A program made the translations under genes and the position numbers. The notes under the pieces are model-generated. The model ran no database searches. It was given only the letters and a program-made list of their open reading frames with translations, and was not told the origin of the DNA. Of a DNA stretch of 64,000 nucleotides, positions 24,606-36,289 are shown one piece after another (position 1 is the first letter of the stretch; each line of letters begins with the position of its first letter). This stretch comes from Elusimicrobiales bacterium (GTDB lineage Bacteria > Elusimicrobiota > Elusimicrobia > Elusimicrobiales > UBA9959): the NCBI GenBank assembly GCA_028713125.1, contig JAQTOU010000007.1, positions 104,158 to 168,157 of the forward strand, in the 5' to 3' direction.

Positions 24606-25529
24606 CTATTCCTCTGACTCCGCGGCGGCTTGGCGGGCCTTGGCCCGCTTTGCGGCCGCGGCCCTGGCCTTCGCCCCGCGCTTGGCCTTGGGGTTGGCTC
24701 CCCTCTCTTTCAGCTGCTTCCTGATAACTTTGCGTTTAAGCGCCTGGTTCCGGAGATCGGCCCTCTTGGTAAGGGACCTCGGCCGCCAGCCTTTAAGGGA
24801 GGCGAGCCTTGTGCGCATCGTCACGATCGAACCCCGGTACCTGCCCATCCGGGAAAGCGGGATAGCGCGAAAACGCTTATGCGCGGGGTCGAAGTGAATT
24901 TCGGTATTCTTCTCAAGCAGGTATTCCTGCTGCTCCTTTCCCGAGTCGTCGGCCTGGGTCACCGCCACGCGCCCCTCGTCGAAAACGGCCACGGAGGATT
25001 CCTTTCCCATCTGAGAATACTCGACGGCGAATTCCGTTCCCCGTATCGCGCAGACCGCGGAGGGGGTGCGCACCTGCATCTTGTACTTCTCGTTAAGAAA
25101 GTGTTTTACCTTCGCCACCAGCGATCCGACATTAAGCGTGAAAATGGCGTCTTCCTGCACCAGTTCGGTTATCTCCAGCTCGGTGTTTCGCCCGAGGGTG
25201 ATAGAGCCCTTGTCGTCGAGATAAAGCTCGGCGATCCCGTCCGCCGAGGTCTTGACCACATCGTTCGGGTCCAGGGGCATCTCGCCGGTTATCTTAGACC
25301 ACTCGTCGCCGGCGACCGTCTTTACCATCACCGTGCCGGAAACGACCTTCAGCCTGGCGTCCCAGGACTGGGACTGGCTCTGCCCGTAATTCCCCGATTT
25401 CATGGCCTGCTGCACCATCATCTGCTGGTAATCCTGCTGGCTCATCTCTTCGTCCTGGGCATAGGCGGCGGGACCGGCGGCGATGAGCGCGCAGAGCAGG
25501 GCTGTCTTCAACATTGGCTTTATCGGCAT
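24606..25529 (-). CDS. secreted FecR-domain protein with a basic C-terminal tail
   Basis: 307 residues from the ATG at 25529, chosen because an AAGGGG lies upstream of it and the protein then begins with a clean signal peptide (MLKTALLCALIAAGPAAYA). A GTG eight codons earlier, inside the tyrS stop, is possible but gives no better start. Residues ~45-210 form a FecR domain (VVSGTVMVKTVAG, DVVKTSADGIAELYLDD, TPSAVCAIRGTEFAVEY). The last ~90 residues are very rich in Arg, Lys and Ala. No sigma factor or TonB receptor lies nearby, so this is not a classical FecR anti-sigma protein; a periplasmic structural or ligand-binding role is more likely. Downstream of tyrS in one transcript. Confidence 0.8.
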   Translation of the reverse strand: MPIKPMLKTALLCALIAAGPAAYAQDEEMSQQDYQQMMVQQAMKSGNYGQSQSQSWDARLKVVSGTVMVKTVAGDEWSKITGEMPLDPNDVVKTSADGIAELYLDDKGSITLGRNTELEITELVQEDAIFTLNVGSLVAKVKHFLNEKYKMQVRTPSAVCAIRGTEFAVEYSQMGKESSVAVFDEGRVAVTQADDSGKEQQEYLLEKNTEIHFDPAHKRFRAIPLSRMGRYRGSIVTMRTRLASLKGWRPRSLTKRADLRNQALKRKVIRKQLKERGANPKAKRGAKARAAAAKRAKARQAAAESEE

Positions 25530-25549
25530 TAAATGCGTCCCCTTGAAAT

Positions 25550-26722
25550 TCACTTCTCTATTTTGCGGAACTGGCGCCGGCCCACCTGCAGCACGCAGTC
25601 CTTGGGCTCGAACACGATATCTCCGGAAACCTTCTCCCCGTCCAGGCGCACCGCGCCCTGGTCTATCAGGCGGCGCGCCTCGTTCATGCCCTTGGCCAGG
25701 CCGGCGGCCACCATCAGGTAGGAAAGCTTGCCGGGCTTCTCCGCGCGGAAAACCTCCATATTCTCCGGCAGTTCCTTCCGGGAAAAAACCTGCTCGAAAT
25801 GAGCCCTGGCCGCCTGGGCCTGCTCGCCCCCGTGATAGCGGGCCGTTATGAGGCCGGCCAGCTTTTTCTTGGCTTCCATGGGATGCTCCGCCTTCACCGC
25901 GGCGAGGTCCTCCATAGTAAGCAGCTCGTAATAGGAATACATCAGGGCGTCGGAGACCGACATCATCTTGCCGAACATATCGTTGGGCAGGTCGTTTAGC
26001 GCGACGTAGTTGCCGTAGGATTTGGACATCTTCTTCTCGCCGTCGGTGCCGACCAGGAGCGGCATGGTCAGCACGGCCTGCGGCTCCTGGCCGTTAAGCT
26101 TCTGAAGGTCGCGGCCCATCAGCAGGTTGAAGAGCTGGTCCTGGCCGCCCATCTCGATATCGGCTTTCACGGCCACCGAATCGTAGCCCTGCATGACCGG
26201 ATAGAGTATCTCGAGCAGGCTTACCGGGGTTCCGGCGGCCATGCGGTTCTTGAAATCCTCGCGCTCGAGCAGCCGGGAAATGGTGACGCCCTTGGCCGCG
26301 TTGATGAAATCCGAAACGCCGGCGGCCGGGCTGGCGAAGAAAGGCTTGAGCCATTCGCTGTTAAAGCGTATTTCCGTTTTTCCCGGGTCGAGCACCTTGA
26401 AAGCCTGCTCCGTGTAGGTTTTGGAATTGTTGGCCACGGTCTCATGGTCCAGGACGGGGCGGGTCGAATCGCGGCCGGAGGGGTCGCCTACCTGCGCCGT
26501 AAAATCGCCTATTATAAGCACTACCGTATGGCCGAGGTCCTGGAACTGGCGCAGCTTCGAAAGAACGACGCTGTGGCCGAGATGCAGGTCGCGGCTGGTG
26601 GGATCCGCGCCGAACTTGACGCGCAGCTTCTTTCCCGAGGACAGCTTTTTAGCAAGTTCCTCCCGGCTGATCAGGTCGACAGTACCGCGCAGTATCGCGT
26701 CTAAATTCACATCTGTATTCAT
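25550..26722 (-). CDS. tyrS: tyrosyl-tRNA synthetase
   Basis: 390 residues. The class I signature HLGH appears in the form DLHLGHSVVLSKLRQF, KMSKS in GEKKMSKSYGNYVAL, and a C-terminal S4 RNA-binding domain at about 325-385 (EARRLIDQGAVRLDGEKV). The length and HLGH context are of the TyrZ-like branch. The enzyme charges tRNA-Tyr. It starts 35 bases after the 190-bp palindromic element, which separates it from priA. Confidence 0.95.
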   Translation of the reverse strand: MNTDVNLDAILRGTVDLISREELAKKLSSGKKLRVKFGADPTSRDLHLGHSVVLSKLRQFQDLGHTVVLIIGDFTAQVGDPSGRDSTRPVLDHETVANNSKTYTEQAFKVLDPGKTEIRFNSEWLKPFFASPAAGVSDFINAAKGVTISRLLEREDFKNRMAAGTPVSLLEILYPVMQGYDSVAVKADIEMGGQDQLFNLLMGRDLQKLNGQEPQAVLTMPLLVGTDGEKKMSKSYGNYVALNDLPNDMFGKMMSVSDALMYSYYELLTMEDLAAVKAEHPMEAKKKLAGLITARYHGGEQAQAARAHFEQVFSRKELPENMEVFRAEKPGKLSYLMVAAGLAKGMNEARRLIDQGAVRLDGEKVSGDIVFEPKDCVLQVGRRQFRKIEK

Positions 26723-26757
26723 AATAGTAATTGTATTATTTTCGGGCGCGGCACGCT

Positions 26758-26947
26758 AGAAGCCATCCAGAAACCTCTTTGACACGCGAAAACGCGGATT
26801 TTGCGCCGGCGGCAAGGCGCGACGAGCGAGCATACCGGCGGTCTGTAAGCGAGGGGTGCGAAGCACAATTCAAGGTTTCGTACAGGCAACGCAGCAGCAG
26901 GACAAAAGCCGCGTTTGCAGGCGCGGAGGGGTTTCTGGATGGCTTCT
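26758..26947. repeat. 190-bp MITE-like element with ~20-bp terminal inverted repeats
   Basis: The left end AGAAGCCATCCAGAAACCTC (26758-26777) is matched by the inverted right end (26928-26947) with one mismatch, and pairing continues imperfectly further in (AAACGCGG.TTTTG on both arms). The interior has no convincing coding frame. The right end stops at the first base of the priA stop codon and the left end is 36 bases from the tyrS start. No target-site duplication is evident. It has no sequence kinship that I can see with the other repeats in the window. Confidence 0.75.
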
Positions 26948-28926
26948 TAATGAAACCCGTGGGGGTCCGCCTCTATAAAGTACTTGACCCCGGGCCTCTG
27001 CGGAAGCGTCAGTCCTTTTTCCAGGCAGAGCATTGCGGCCTTCTCCGAGGAGGCCTTGACCAGGTAATACTCGCTGTGAAACCTGCGCTTCTCTTCGCCC
27101 GGCGTCGTGACCGGCCCCAGGATCTCGCTTTCGTCTCCCGGGCCTCCCAGGAAAGACAGCGCTTTGAGGAAATCGGCCGCGGCGGCGTCCAGCGCGCCGC
27201 GGTCGAAGGAGGCGAACCTGGCCTTCACGATATGGCAGAACGGCGGATAGAGGAAATCCCTGCGGGCCGCCAGCTCGCCGTCGGCGAAAGAGGGGTAGTC
27301 CATCTCGGCCAGCCGCGAAAAAACATAATGCTCGGCTTCCCTAGTCTGTATGAAGAGTTCGCCTTTGGCGCCAAGGAGCCGCCAGGCCCCGTAAAAGGAC
27401 CGGAAGGCTTTTTCAGAGGCGCGGAAATCCGCGCTTGAGAGGTCGGAATCCGCGTCGATGAACGCCGCCAGCTCGAGCCGGGGCGCGCCCAGCTCGCGCA
27501 GGGCTATGCGGGTTCCGACCAGGACGTCGGCCTCTCCTTTTGAAAAGCTCTCCAGTTCCGCCCGCATCGTCTTAAGGGAGCCGCGCAGCACGTCCCCGTC
27601 GAAGCGGGCTATCCTGGCGGCGGGCAGCAGTTTCGAAATGGCCTCCTGGGTCTTTTGCGTCCCGGCCCCGTAGTCGCGGAAAACTTTTCCGGCGCATTTC
27701 GGGCAGGTTACGGGTTTCGGTTCCTTCTTTCCGCAGCGCCGGCAGACCAGCTGCTGGACCCCGTCCGCCGTCTTTAAAAGGGTCATGCCGGGGCCGCAGG
27801 CCTGGCAGCGCTTCATCCAGCCGCAGTTGGCGCAAAAAAGGCGGGAGGCGTAGCCCTTGCGGCCCGCGATAATGAGCGCCTGGCCCCCTGCGGCAACTAC
27901 GCGCCGCAGGCTGTCGGCCAACGGACGGGCCAGGATATCGCCCGGGTAGCCGGCCATATCCAAAACCCGCACTCCGGGGGCGGGGCCGTCCGGGGTTTTA
28001 GATGGAACCGCGTCGAACCGGACAAGTTCGCCGGAGGCGGCGCCGCCCCATGCTTCTATGGAGGGGCAGGGGCTTGCAAGCACGGCCTGCCCGCCCAGCG
28101 CTTTGATGCGCTTGAGAAGAACCTCGCGCGCGTGATAGAACGGCTCGGCTTCCTCCTGCCGGTAAACCTCCTCATGCTCCCCGTCGAGAAGCCCGAGGCG
28201 CAGCTCTTTAAAAGGAAGAAAAACCCCGGAGCGGGTGGCGATAACCACCTTTGACTTTCCGCTGAAAGCGCCGGCCCAGGCCTCGGAGCGCTTTTTAGGG
28301 GTCAGCCTCGCATGCCAGATCCCGACCCTGCCCGGGAAAACAGGTTCCAGCGCGGCCGCCAGGGCGGGAATGAAAGTGAGGTCCGGGACGAGCAGCAGCC
28401 CCTGCGCGCCGCCGCCTAGAGCGGAGGCGAAGACCGCCGGGTAGACAAGTTCGCGGCGCTCCAGCGGCGCGAGCCGCAGGAGATAGGCTCCCGGCTTTCC
28501 GGCTGAGAGGGTTTCGGTCAATTTTTTAAGCTCGGGCGGCTCCGCGGGCCGGGCGGCAAGGCCGGGTTGAGGGAGCGGCTCCGGAGCGGGAAGGTCTTTC
28601 GGGGCGTGGGAATAAAAAGCGCCCAGGCAAAGTCCGGAGGGGGAGCCCCAGCGCCCGGACATCCACTTCGCCAGCGCGAGCGCGTCCTCCGGGAAGAGCG
28701 GTTCCTCCTCGAGCAGCCTGGTTATGGTCTTGAGCTCTTTGAATTTAGTAAGGTCGGCGTCTTTCTCCGGCAGGACGCGGATTATCATCCCCACGGCCTC
28801 GCGCTTGCTCAGCGGGGCCAGAACGCGCAAGCCCGGCGCGGCCTTCAGTTCCATCTCCTCGGGGAGATGATAATAAAAGGTCCGCCGCAGCGGTATGGGG
28901 AATGAAATTTCTGCCAGCATAATCAA
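26947..28926 (-). CDS. priA: divergent PriA (primosomal protein N'), probably helicase-dead
   Basis: 659 residues versus ~730 for standard PriA. The N-terminal 3' DNA-binding domain, the TRSGVFLPFKELRLGLLDGEHEEVYRQEE segment and the zinc-binding domain with eight cysteines (365, 368, 374, 377, 395, 398, 408, 411) are all recognisable. The expected Walker A motif (GVTGSGKTE) is replaced by LLRLAPLERREL around 149-160, and the DEEH box reads DGEH (248-251). The protein is thus expected to bind forks and help load the replicative helicase, but not to hydrolyse ATP in the usual way. A similar loss is known in actinobacterial PriA. The gene ends at a 190-bp palindromic element. Confidence 0.85.
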   Translation of the reverse strand: MIMLAEISFPIPLRRTFYYHLPEEMELKAAPGLRVLAPLSKREAVGMIIRVLPEKDADLTKFKELKTITRLLEEEPLFPEDALALAKWMSGRWGSPSGLCLGAFYSHAPKDLPAPEPLPQPGLAARPAEPPELKKLTETLSAGKPGAYLLRLAPLERRELVYPAVFASALGGGAQGLLLVPDLTFIPALAAALEPVFPGRVGIWHARLTPKKRSEAWAGAFSGKSKVVIATRSGVFLPFKELRLGLLDGEHEEVYRQEEAEPFYHAREVLLKRIKALGGQAVLASPCPSIEAWGGAASGELVRFDAVPSKTPDGPAPGVRVLDMAGYPGDILARPLADSLRRVVAAGGQALIIAGRKGYASRLFCANCGWMKRCQACGPGMTLLKTADGVQQLVCRRCGKKEPKPVTCPKCAGKVFRDYGAGTQKTQEAISKLLPAARIARFDGDVLRGSLKTMRAELESFSKGEADVLVGTRIALRELGAPRLELAAFIDADSDLSSADFRASEKAFRSFYGAWRLLGAKGELFIQTREAEHYVFSRLAEMDYPSFADGELAARRDFLYPPFCHIVKARFASFDRGALDAAAADFLKALSFLGGPGDESEILGPVTTPGEEKRRFHSEYYLVKASSEKAAMLCLEKGLTLPQRPGVKYFIEADPHGFH

Positions 28927-28973
28927 GCCGCAAGGGTCCGGGAGTAAGCAGCTTAAGCCTTACCGCATCGACC

Positions 28974-29768
28974 CTAATCCGCTATTTTACCAGTTTCAAG
29001 AAAGGACTTCAGCATCTTCATATCCTCCCAAGTGTCGCGCTTCAGGTTGGGGTTGCGGAGCAGCGCCGCGGGATGGTAGGTGGGGAGAACTTTTATGGGG
29101 TGGCCCGGGCCGAACAGTTCGACAGGGTAATCGTACCAGTGACCGCGGACGGTGGAGATACCCTTATCTATGTTCAGGAGGACCTTGGTGGGCACGGAGC
29201 CGAGGGTTACTATGCAGGCCGGCTTTATGAAGCGCAGCTGCTCGTCGAGGTATGGCCGGCAGGCCGACATTTCTTCCTGGGTGGGCGGCCGGTCATTGCC
29301 ATGGGCCTCCGGGTTTTCCGGATTTTTCATCGGATGGCATTTCACGATATTTGCGATATAGACGTCGGAGCGCTTCAGCCCAAGGACGGCTTCGAGGATC
29401 TTATCCAGCAGCTGCCCGGAGCGCCCGACGAAAGGCTCCCCCTGGTGGTCTTCCTGGAAGCCCGGGCCCTCACCGATAAAGACCACTTTAGCCTTGTAGG
29501 TGCCGACGCCGAAAACCGCGTTGAGCCTGGCGTGGCCGAGCCCGCATTTTCTGCAGCTCTTAACTTTCTCGGCGAGGGAGTCCATGTCGGGCGTTTCCTG
29601 CTCCGCGGCGCGCCGCGCCGGCTCCTCGGCCGGGACGGCAGCGGCTAGCGGAAGGGGCAGAGGCTTGACCGCGGCGGCGCCGGCGCGCGCGGGCTCGGCC
29701 AGATTTTCATCCAGCTCCCTGATATAGGCGGCCAGGTCCTTGGCCGCTTCCGCCAGCTCCCGCTTCAT
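28974..29768 (-). CDS. family-4 uracil-DNA glycosylase (4Fe-4S)
   Basis: 264 residues. Four cluster cysteines fit the family: Cys72 and Cys75 (CRKC), Cys144 (IVKCHP) and Cys170 (SACRPYL). The uracil pocket motif GEGPGFQEDHQGEPFVGRSG (about 99-118) and the LPTYHPAALLRNP motif near the end are present. The first ~60 residues are an Ala/Pro-rich linker-like extension absent from many family members. It removes uracil from DNA to start base-excision repair. It starts three bases after the rpoZ stop. Confidence 0.92.
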   Translation of the reverse strand: MKRELAEAAKDLAAYIRELDENLAEPARAGAAAVKPLPLPLAAAVPAEEPARRAAEQETPDMDSLAEKVKSCRKCGLGHARLNAVFGVGTYKAKVVFIGEGPGFQEDHQGEPFVGRSGQLLDKILEAVLGLKRSDVYIANIVKCHPMKNPENPEAHGNDRPPTQEEMSACRPYLDEQLRFIKPACIVTLGSVPTKVLLNIDKGISTVRGHWYDYPVELFGPGHPIKVLPTYHPAALLRNPNLKRDTWEDMKMLKSFLETGKIAD

Positions 29769-29771
29769 TGT

Positions 29772-30089
29772 TTAAGCGGCGTCTTTGGCCGGCTTCTCGG
29801 CGCGGGGCTTCCGGGGCTCGTCCGAGCGCTTGGAGGCGAGCTTCTCTTCCAGGAGCTGGTCGGCCTTAACGGATTCCTCGATCTCGGGGACCTTGACCTT
29901 GCCGCTTACCACGTCGAAAAGGGCGCGGTCTATCAGCTCGGCCATCGGGACGTTGCGGAACTCCTCCTGGCGGCGCAGGTGGCGGGCCCACTGCATGGCG
30001 CGCACGATGTCCAGGTACTTGGACGGGCCGTAGTCCGAGATAAGTTTTTCCAGGTCGGCTTCTTTCTGCACTTTAACTTGAGTAGTCAT
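29772..30089 (-). CDS. rpoZ: RNA polymerase omega subunit
   Basis: 105 residues, with the omega core pattern in LISDYGPSKYLDIVRAMQWARHLRRQE (residues ~17-43) and LIDRALFDVVSGKVKV. The C-terminal 30 residues are charged and variable, as usual. The order gmk-rpoZ is a conserved bacterial arrangement and supports the call for a short, divergent protein. It follows gmk by 14 bases. Confidence 0.82.
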   Translation of the reverse strand: MTTQVKVQKEADLEKLISDYGPSKYLDIVRAMQWARHLRRQEEFRNVPMAELIDRALFDVVSGKVKVPEIEESVKADQLLEEKLASKRSDEPRKPRAEKPAKDAA

Positions 30090-30103
30090 TGCGTCCTCCG
30101 TGA

Positions 30104-30738
30104 TTAAAAAACCCTTTTCTTTGAAAGCTGTTCGCCGAAGGCTTTTACCTTCTCCAGGTTGCGGCCTGTCTTGTGCGTCTCCAGGTCCGCTATCGCGGCC
30201 ACTTCCCGGACGGCCTCTGGAAGCTTGTCGTTTATCACCAGGTAGTCGAAGCTGGAGGCTACCTTGATCTCCGAGCGCGCCGTCTCAAGCCTTACGGAAA
30301 CGTTCTCCGGGGCCTCGCCCCGGCCGCGCAGCCGCTGCACCAGCGTCTTCAGGTCCGGCGGCAGCAGGAACACCGTTACCGCCTCCGGGAATATTTTCTT
30401 GACCGAGCGCGCGCCCTTCACGTCTATCGTCATCAGCGGGATACGGCCCTTTCCCAGCACGTCCAGGACCGACTTTACCGGCGTGCCGTAATAGTTGCCG
30501 TGCACCAGCGCCCACTCGAGCAGTTTGCCTTCCTTCCTCAGCTTCGCGAACTGCTCCGCGGTCACAAAGTAGTAGTCCTTCCCGTCCGCTTCGCCCGGGC
30601 GCTTCGGCCTGGTAGTGCAGGTCACGCTGAAGGCGAACCTTTTATCCAGCTTCATCAGCGCGGAACGCACGACGGTCTTTCCGCCCCCGGAAGGGGCGGA
30701 AATGACCATCGGGAAGTACTTGTATTTCCTTTGGCGCA

Positions 30739-30739
<1 letters not shown>
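30104..30739 (-). CDS. gmk: guanylate kinase
   Basis: 211 residues. The P-loop is SAPSGGGKT (about 14-22), followed by the GMP-binding TCTTRPKRPGEADGKDYYFV and the DVKGARSVKK segment. It phosphorylates GMP to GDP. The ATG overlaps the stop of ppdK by one base, and rpoZ follows. Confidence 0.95.
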
Positions 30740-33552
<2,813 letters not shown>

Positions 33553-33651
33553 ATGTTTTGGCTCCTGTAGACTATTTGGCCGTCCGAAGCGCAGAGCGCC
33601 TGATACGGCATAAACGCATGTTTAACTATCCGGCCCGCGGGTGCGGGGTAT

Positions 33652-33675
33652 AAAAAACCCCTTGGGGGGGCTTTC
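33652..33675 (-). terminator. intrinsic terminator for the S9 peptidase gene
   Basis: On the minus strand a CCCC-CCAA-GGGG hairpin, extendable by a few bases, is followed by a run of six T. It lies about 45 bases after the peptidase stop and ahead of ppdK (33553-33651), which implies that ppdK has its own promoter in the remaining ~100 bases. Confidence 0.65.
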
Positions 33676-33717
33676 ATTTATACTACTAAATGAATGGGCG
33701 GCGGGGCAATAAGGGCT

Positions 33718-35832
33718 TTACTCCTTAATCCCCTCCAGGTCCAGCATGAAAGCATACTCGAACGCGACAAGTTTAAGGGATTCGAAACGGCCGGACTTGC
33801 CTCCGTGGCCCGTGTCCATATCGGTTTTCAGGAGCAGGAGGTTTTTGTCCGTTTTCCTGTCCCGCAGCCTGGCCGCCCACTTGGCCGGCTCCCAGTACTG
33901 TACCTGGGAGTCGTTAAGCCCGGTCTCTATGAGCAGGTTCGGATAGGCCTTTTTCTCCACATTATCGTAAGGAGAGTAAGAAAGCAGATAGTCATAATAT
34001 TCTTTTACATTGGGGTCACCCCACTCGTCATACTCGGAGGTCGTAAGGGGAATATCCGGGTCCAGCATCGTGGTAACCACGTCCACGAAAGGCACGGCCG
34101 CTATGATGCCTTTATAAAGCTCGGGTGCCATATTGGAGACGGCCCCCATGAGCAGCCCCCCGGCAGAGCCGCCCTCCGCGTAGATATGGTCGGGGGAAGT
34201 GTAGCCAAGCCCGATCAGATACTTGGTAGCGTCTATAAAATCGTAGAAGGTGTTCTTCTTCTTAAGCTGGCGCCCGTCTTCGTACCAGCGCCGGCCCAGT
34301 TCCGAGCCGCCCCTGATATGGGGGATGGCGCAGATAAAACCCCGGTCAAGAAGGGAAAGCCGGCCCGAGCTGAAATACGGGTCCGAGCTGTAGCCGTAGG
34401 AGCCGTAGGAATAGATATGGACCGGGTTTTTCCCGCTGTCCAGGGCGATCCCTTTTTTATAGACAAGGGAGACGGGAACCTTTTCGCCGTCCCGCGCGGT
34501 GAACCACAGGCGCTCCGCCTGGTAATCCTCCGGCTTGAAGCCGCCCAGGACCTCCTGGCGCTTCAGCAGCCGCTTTTCGCCAGTCCTGAGATTTACGTCA
34601 TAAACGGAATCGGGCGTGGTCAGGGACTCGTAGGTGACGCGCAGCGTGTCCGTCCTATATTCGTAATTATCGCCCAGGTCCGTCATGTAAGCGGGCTCGT
34701 CAAAGCCTACCCGTGTCTCCGCGCCGCCGGCGCGGCTGATGACATGAAAGCCGCCCTGCGCGCTAAAGCGCTCCTTCAGCACCAGCCAGTTCTCGAAGAC
34801 CTCCAGGTTTTCCACCAGCGTATCCTCGCGGTGCGGGACCAGGTCGGTCCAGGAAGCCCTGGAAGTGGCGGAGGACGGACAGACGGAAACTTTGAAGTTG
34901 CGGGCGCGGTCGTTGTTCAGCACGAAGAACCTGTCGCCGCCGTCCGCGATGTCGTACTCGAGCCTGGGCTGCCTGGCCTGGAAAACCGCCGGGGGGGCCG
35001 ACGGCTTTCCCGCGTCTATAAGGCGGTACTCGGTGGACAGCGTGGAGCCGGAACGGAGGAAGATATACTTGTCCGTGTTGGACTTGGACAGGCTTACCTC
35101 GAAGGTCTCGTCCGCCTCGAAGTAAACCTCGAGGTCCCTGAAGCGCCCGAGCTCGTGCGCGAGGACCCGCTCCCACCGCAGCGTTTCCGGGTTCTGCTTG
35201 ACGTAAAAAAGCGTGCGGTTGTCGGCGGCCCAGGCCATATTTCCTGACGTGGCGGAGATCTTGTCCCCGTAAAGCTTGCCGGTGACGAGGTCCTTGAAAT
35301 AAACGTCGTAGAAGCGCCTGCCGCCGGTATCCACGGCATAGGCGATCGCATTGTGGTCGGGGCGGATGGCCGGGAACGTGACCGAGCAGAAAGCCTTCCC
35401 TTTGGCTATCTCGTTCACGTCCAGCAGTACTTCCTCGGCGGCGTCGACTGAACCTTTTTTTCTGGCGTAGACCGGGTATTCCAGGCCCTTCTTAAAGGTC
35501 TTATAATAATAGTAGCCGCCGTATTTAAAAGGCACGGTGGAGTCGTCCTCTTTTATCCGGCCCTTCATTTCCGTGAAAATTTTAGCCTGCAGTTTTTCCG
35601 TGTGCCGCATCGCCGCCGCCGCGTAATCGTTCTCCGCCTTGAGGTAAGCCTTCACCTCGGGGTTCTTCCGGTCCTTGAGCCAGTAGTACTCGTCGTTCCT
35701 GGCCTGCCCGTGTTTTTCCAGCGCGTGGGGAACCTTCTTCGCCTTAGGCGGCTCGGCGGCCCGGGCGAAGCCGGAAAGCCCCAGGGCTATGAAGGCAAAG
35801 GCGAATATGGCGGAAAACTCATGTTCGTTCAT
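33718..35832 (-). CDS. secreted S9A serine peptidase (oligopeptidase B-like)
   Basis: 704 residues. A hydrophobic N-terminus (FAFAFIALGLSGFARA) looks like a signal peptide. A beta-propeller region follows and then the alpha/beta-hydrolase domain with Ser in GGSAGGLLMGAVSN, Asp in GLNDSQVQYWEPAKW and His in DTGHGGKSG. The EWGDPN motif is typical of oligopeptidase B, which cuts after Arg and Lys. Oligopeptidase B is normally cytosolic; export would be a departure. It is the second gene of a minus-strand unit after the DUF4404-like gene. Confidence 0.88.
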   Translation of the reverse strand: MNEHEFSAIFAFAFIALGLSGFARAAEPPKAKKVPHALEKHGQARNDEYYWLKDRKNPEVKAYLKAENDYAAAAMRHTEKLQAKIFTEMKGRIKEDDSTVPFKYGGYYYYKTFKKGLEYPVYARKKGSVDAAEEVLLDVNEIAKGKAFCSVTFPAIRPDHNAIAYAVDTGGRRFYDVYFKDLVTGKLYGDKISATSGNMAWAADNRTLFYVKQNPETLRWERVLAHELGRFRDLEVYFEADETFEVSLSKSNTDKYIFLRSGSTLSTEYRLIDAGKPSAPPAVFQARQPRLEYDIADGGDRFFVLNNDRARNFKVSVCPSSATSRASWTDLVPHREDTLVENLEVFENWLVLKERFSAQGGFHVISRAGGAETRVGFDEPAYMTDLGDNYEYRTDTLRVTYESLTTPDSVYDVNLRTGEKRLLKRQEVLGGFKPEDYQAERLWFTARDGEKVPVSLVYKKGIALDSGKNPVHIYSYGSYGYSSDPYFSSGRLSLLDRGFICAIPHIRGGSELGRRWYEDGRQLKKKNTFYDFIDATKYLIGLGYTSPDHIYAEGGSAGGLLMGAVSNMAPELYKGIIAAVPFVDVVTTMLDPDIPLTTSEYDEWGDPNVKEYYDYLLSYSPYDNVEKKAYPNLLIETGLNDSQVQYWEPAKWAARLRDRKTDKNLLLLKTDMDTGHGGKSGRFESLKLVAFEYAFMLDLEGIKE

Positions 35833-35869
35833 TTAATATATTTTTAAGAACCGCGCCGGAAATTGCGGC

Positions 35870-36202
35870 CTAGATACCCATCCTCGCGAGGATCATGCAG
35901 ATCTCGTTCGCCACCGAGACCAGCTCGGGATGGGAAACCTCGAAGCCTTTAACGGCGTAGGAGATGCCGGAGATAGAAAGGTTCCTGAGCTGCAGGCTTG
36001 AGTCTTTGCGCGTAGCCTCGTGGGCGGCGGCTTCCGTAAAGAGCCCTACGCTGCGGATGTCGTCGATCTTTGAAACCGGCAGGGCGGAAAGCTCGGACTT
36101 CAGCTTCTTGAGAAGCGCCACCAGCTCGGCTTTTTCCGGCGAATTGCCGGACTCGACCCTGGCTATCGCCGCCTCTATCTTCGAAAGAGTATCATTGATC
36201 AT
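35870..36202 (-). CDS. small DUF4404-like protein
   Basis: 110 residues. The N-terminal half is a charged helix (SKIEAAIARVESGNSPEKAELVALLKKLK). The C-terminus (FEVSHPELVSVANEICMILARMGI) matches the end of DUF4404 proteins (F-E-x-S-H-P-x-L ... L-x-x-M-G-I). These short helical proteins have no assigned function. It has its own sigma-70-type promoter and probably leads the transcript into the S9 peptidase gene 37 bases downstream. Confidence 0.65.
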   Translation of the reverse strand: MINDTLSKIEAAIARVESGNSPEKAELVALLKKLKSELSALPVSKIDDIRSVGLFTEAAAHEATRKDSSLQLRNLSISGISYAVKGFEVSHPELVSVANEICMILARMGI

Positions 36203-36247
36203 ATTAGTTCTCCGTATCTCCGCCTCGAAATGGCGCGCCGAAACTCA

Positions 36248-36276
36248 AAACTACCAAATCCGCCCCCACGTGTCAA
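36248..36276 (-). promoter_or_regulatory. sigma-70 promoter for the DUF4404-like/S9 peptidase unit
   Basis: On the minus strand: TTGACA (36271-36276), 17 bases, TAGTTT (36248-36253). The -35 is perfect and the spacing ideal, with the expected start near 36241, about 40 bases before the ATG at 36202. It lies in the divergent gap shared with cinA. Confidence 0.7.
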
Positions 36277-36289
36277 TCGGGCCGGGTTT

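Noticed and set aside
26731..27438. 235-codon plus-strand frame across the 190-bp element and the end of priA
   Set aside because: Half is antisense to priA and the rest lies in the element; no domain.
33694..35247. 517-codon plus-strand frame opposite the S9 peptidase
   Set aside because: Shadow; the peptidase on the minus strand has an intact catalytic triad.
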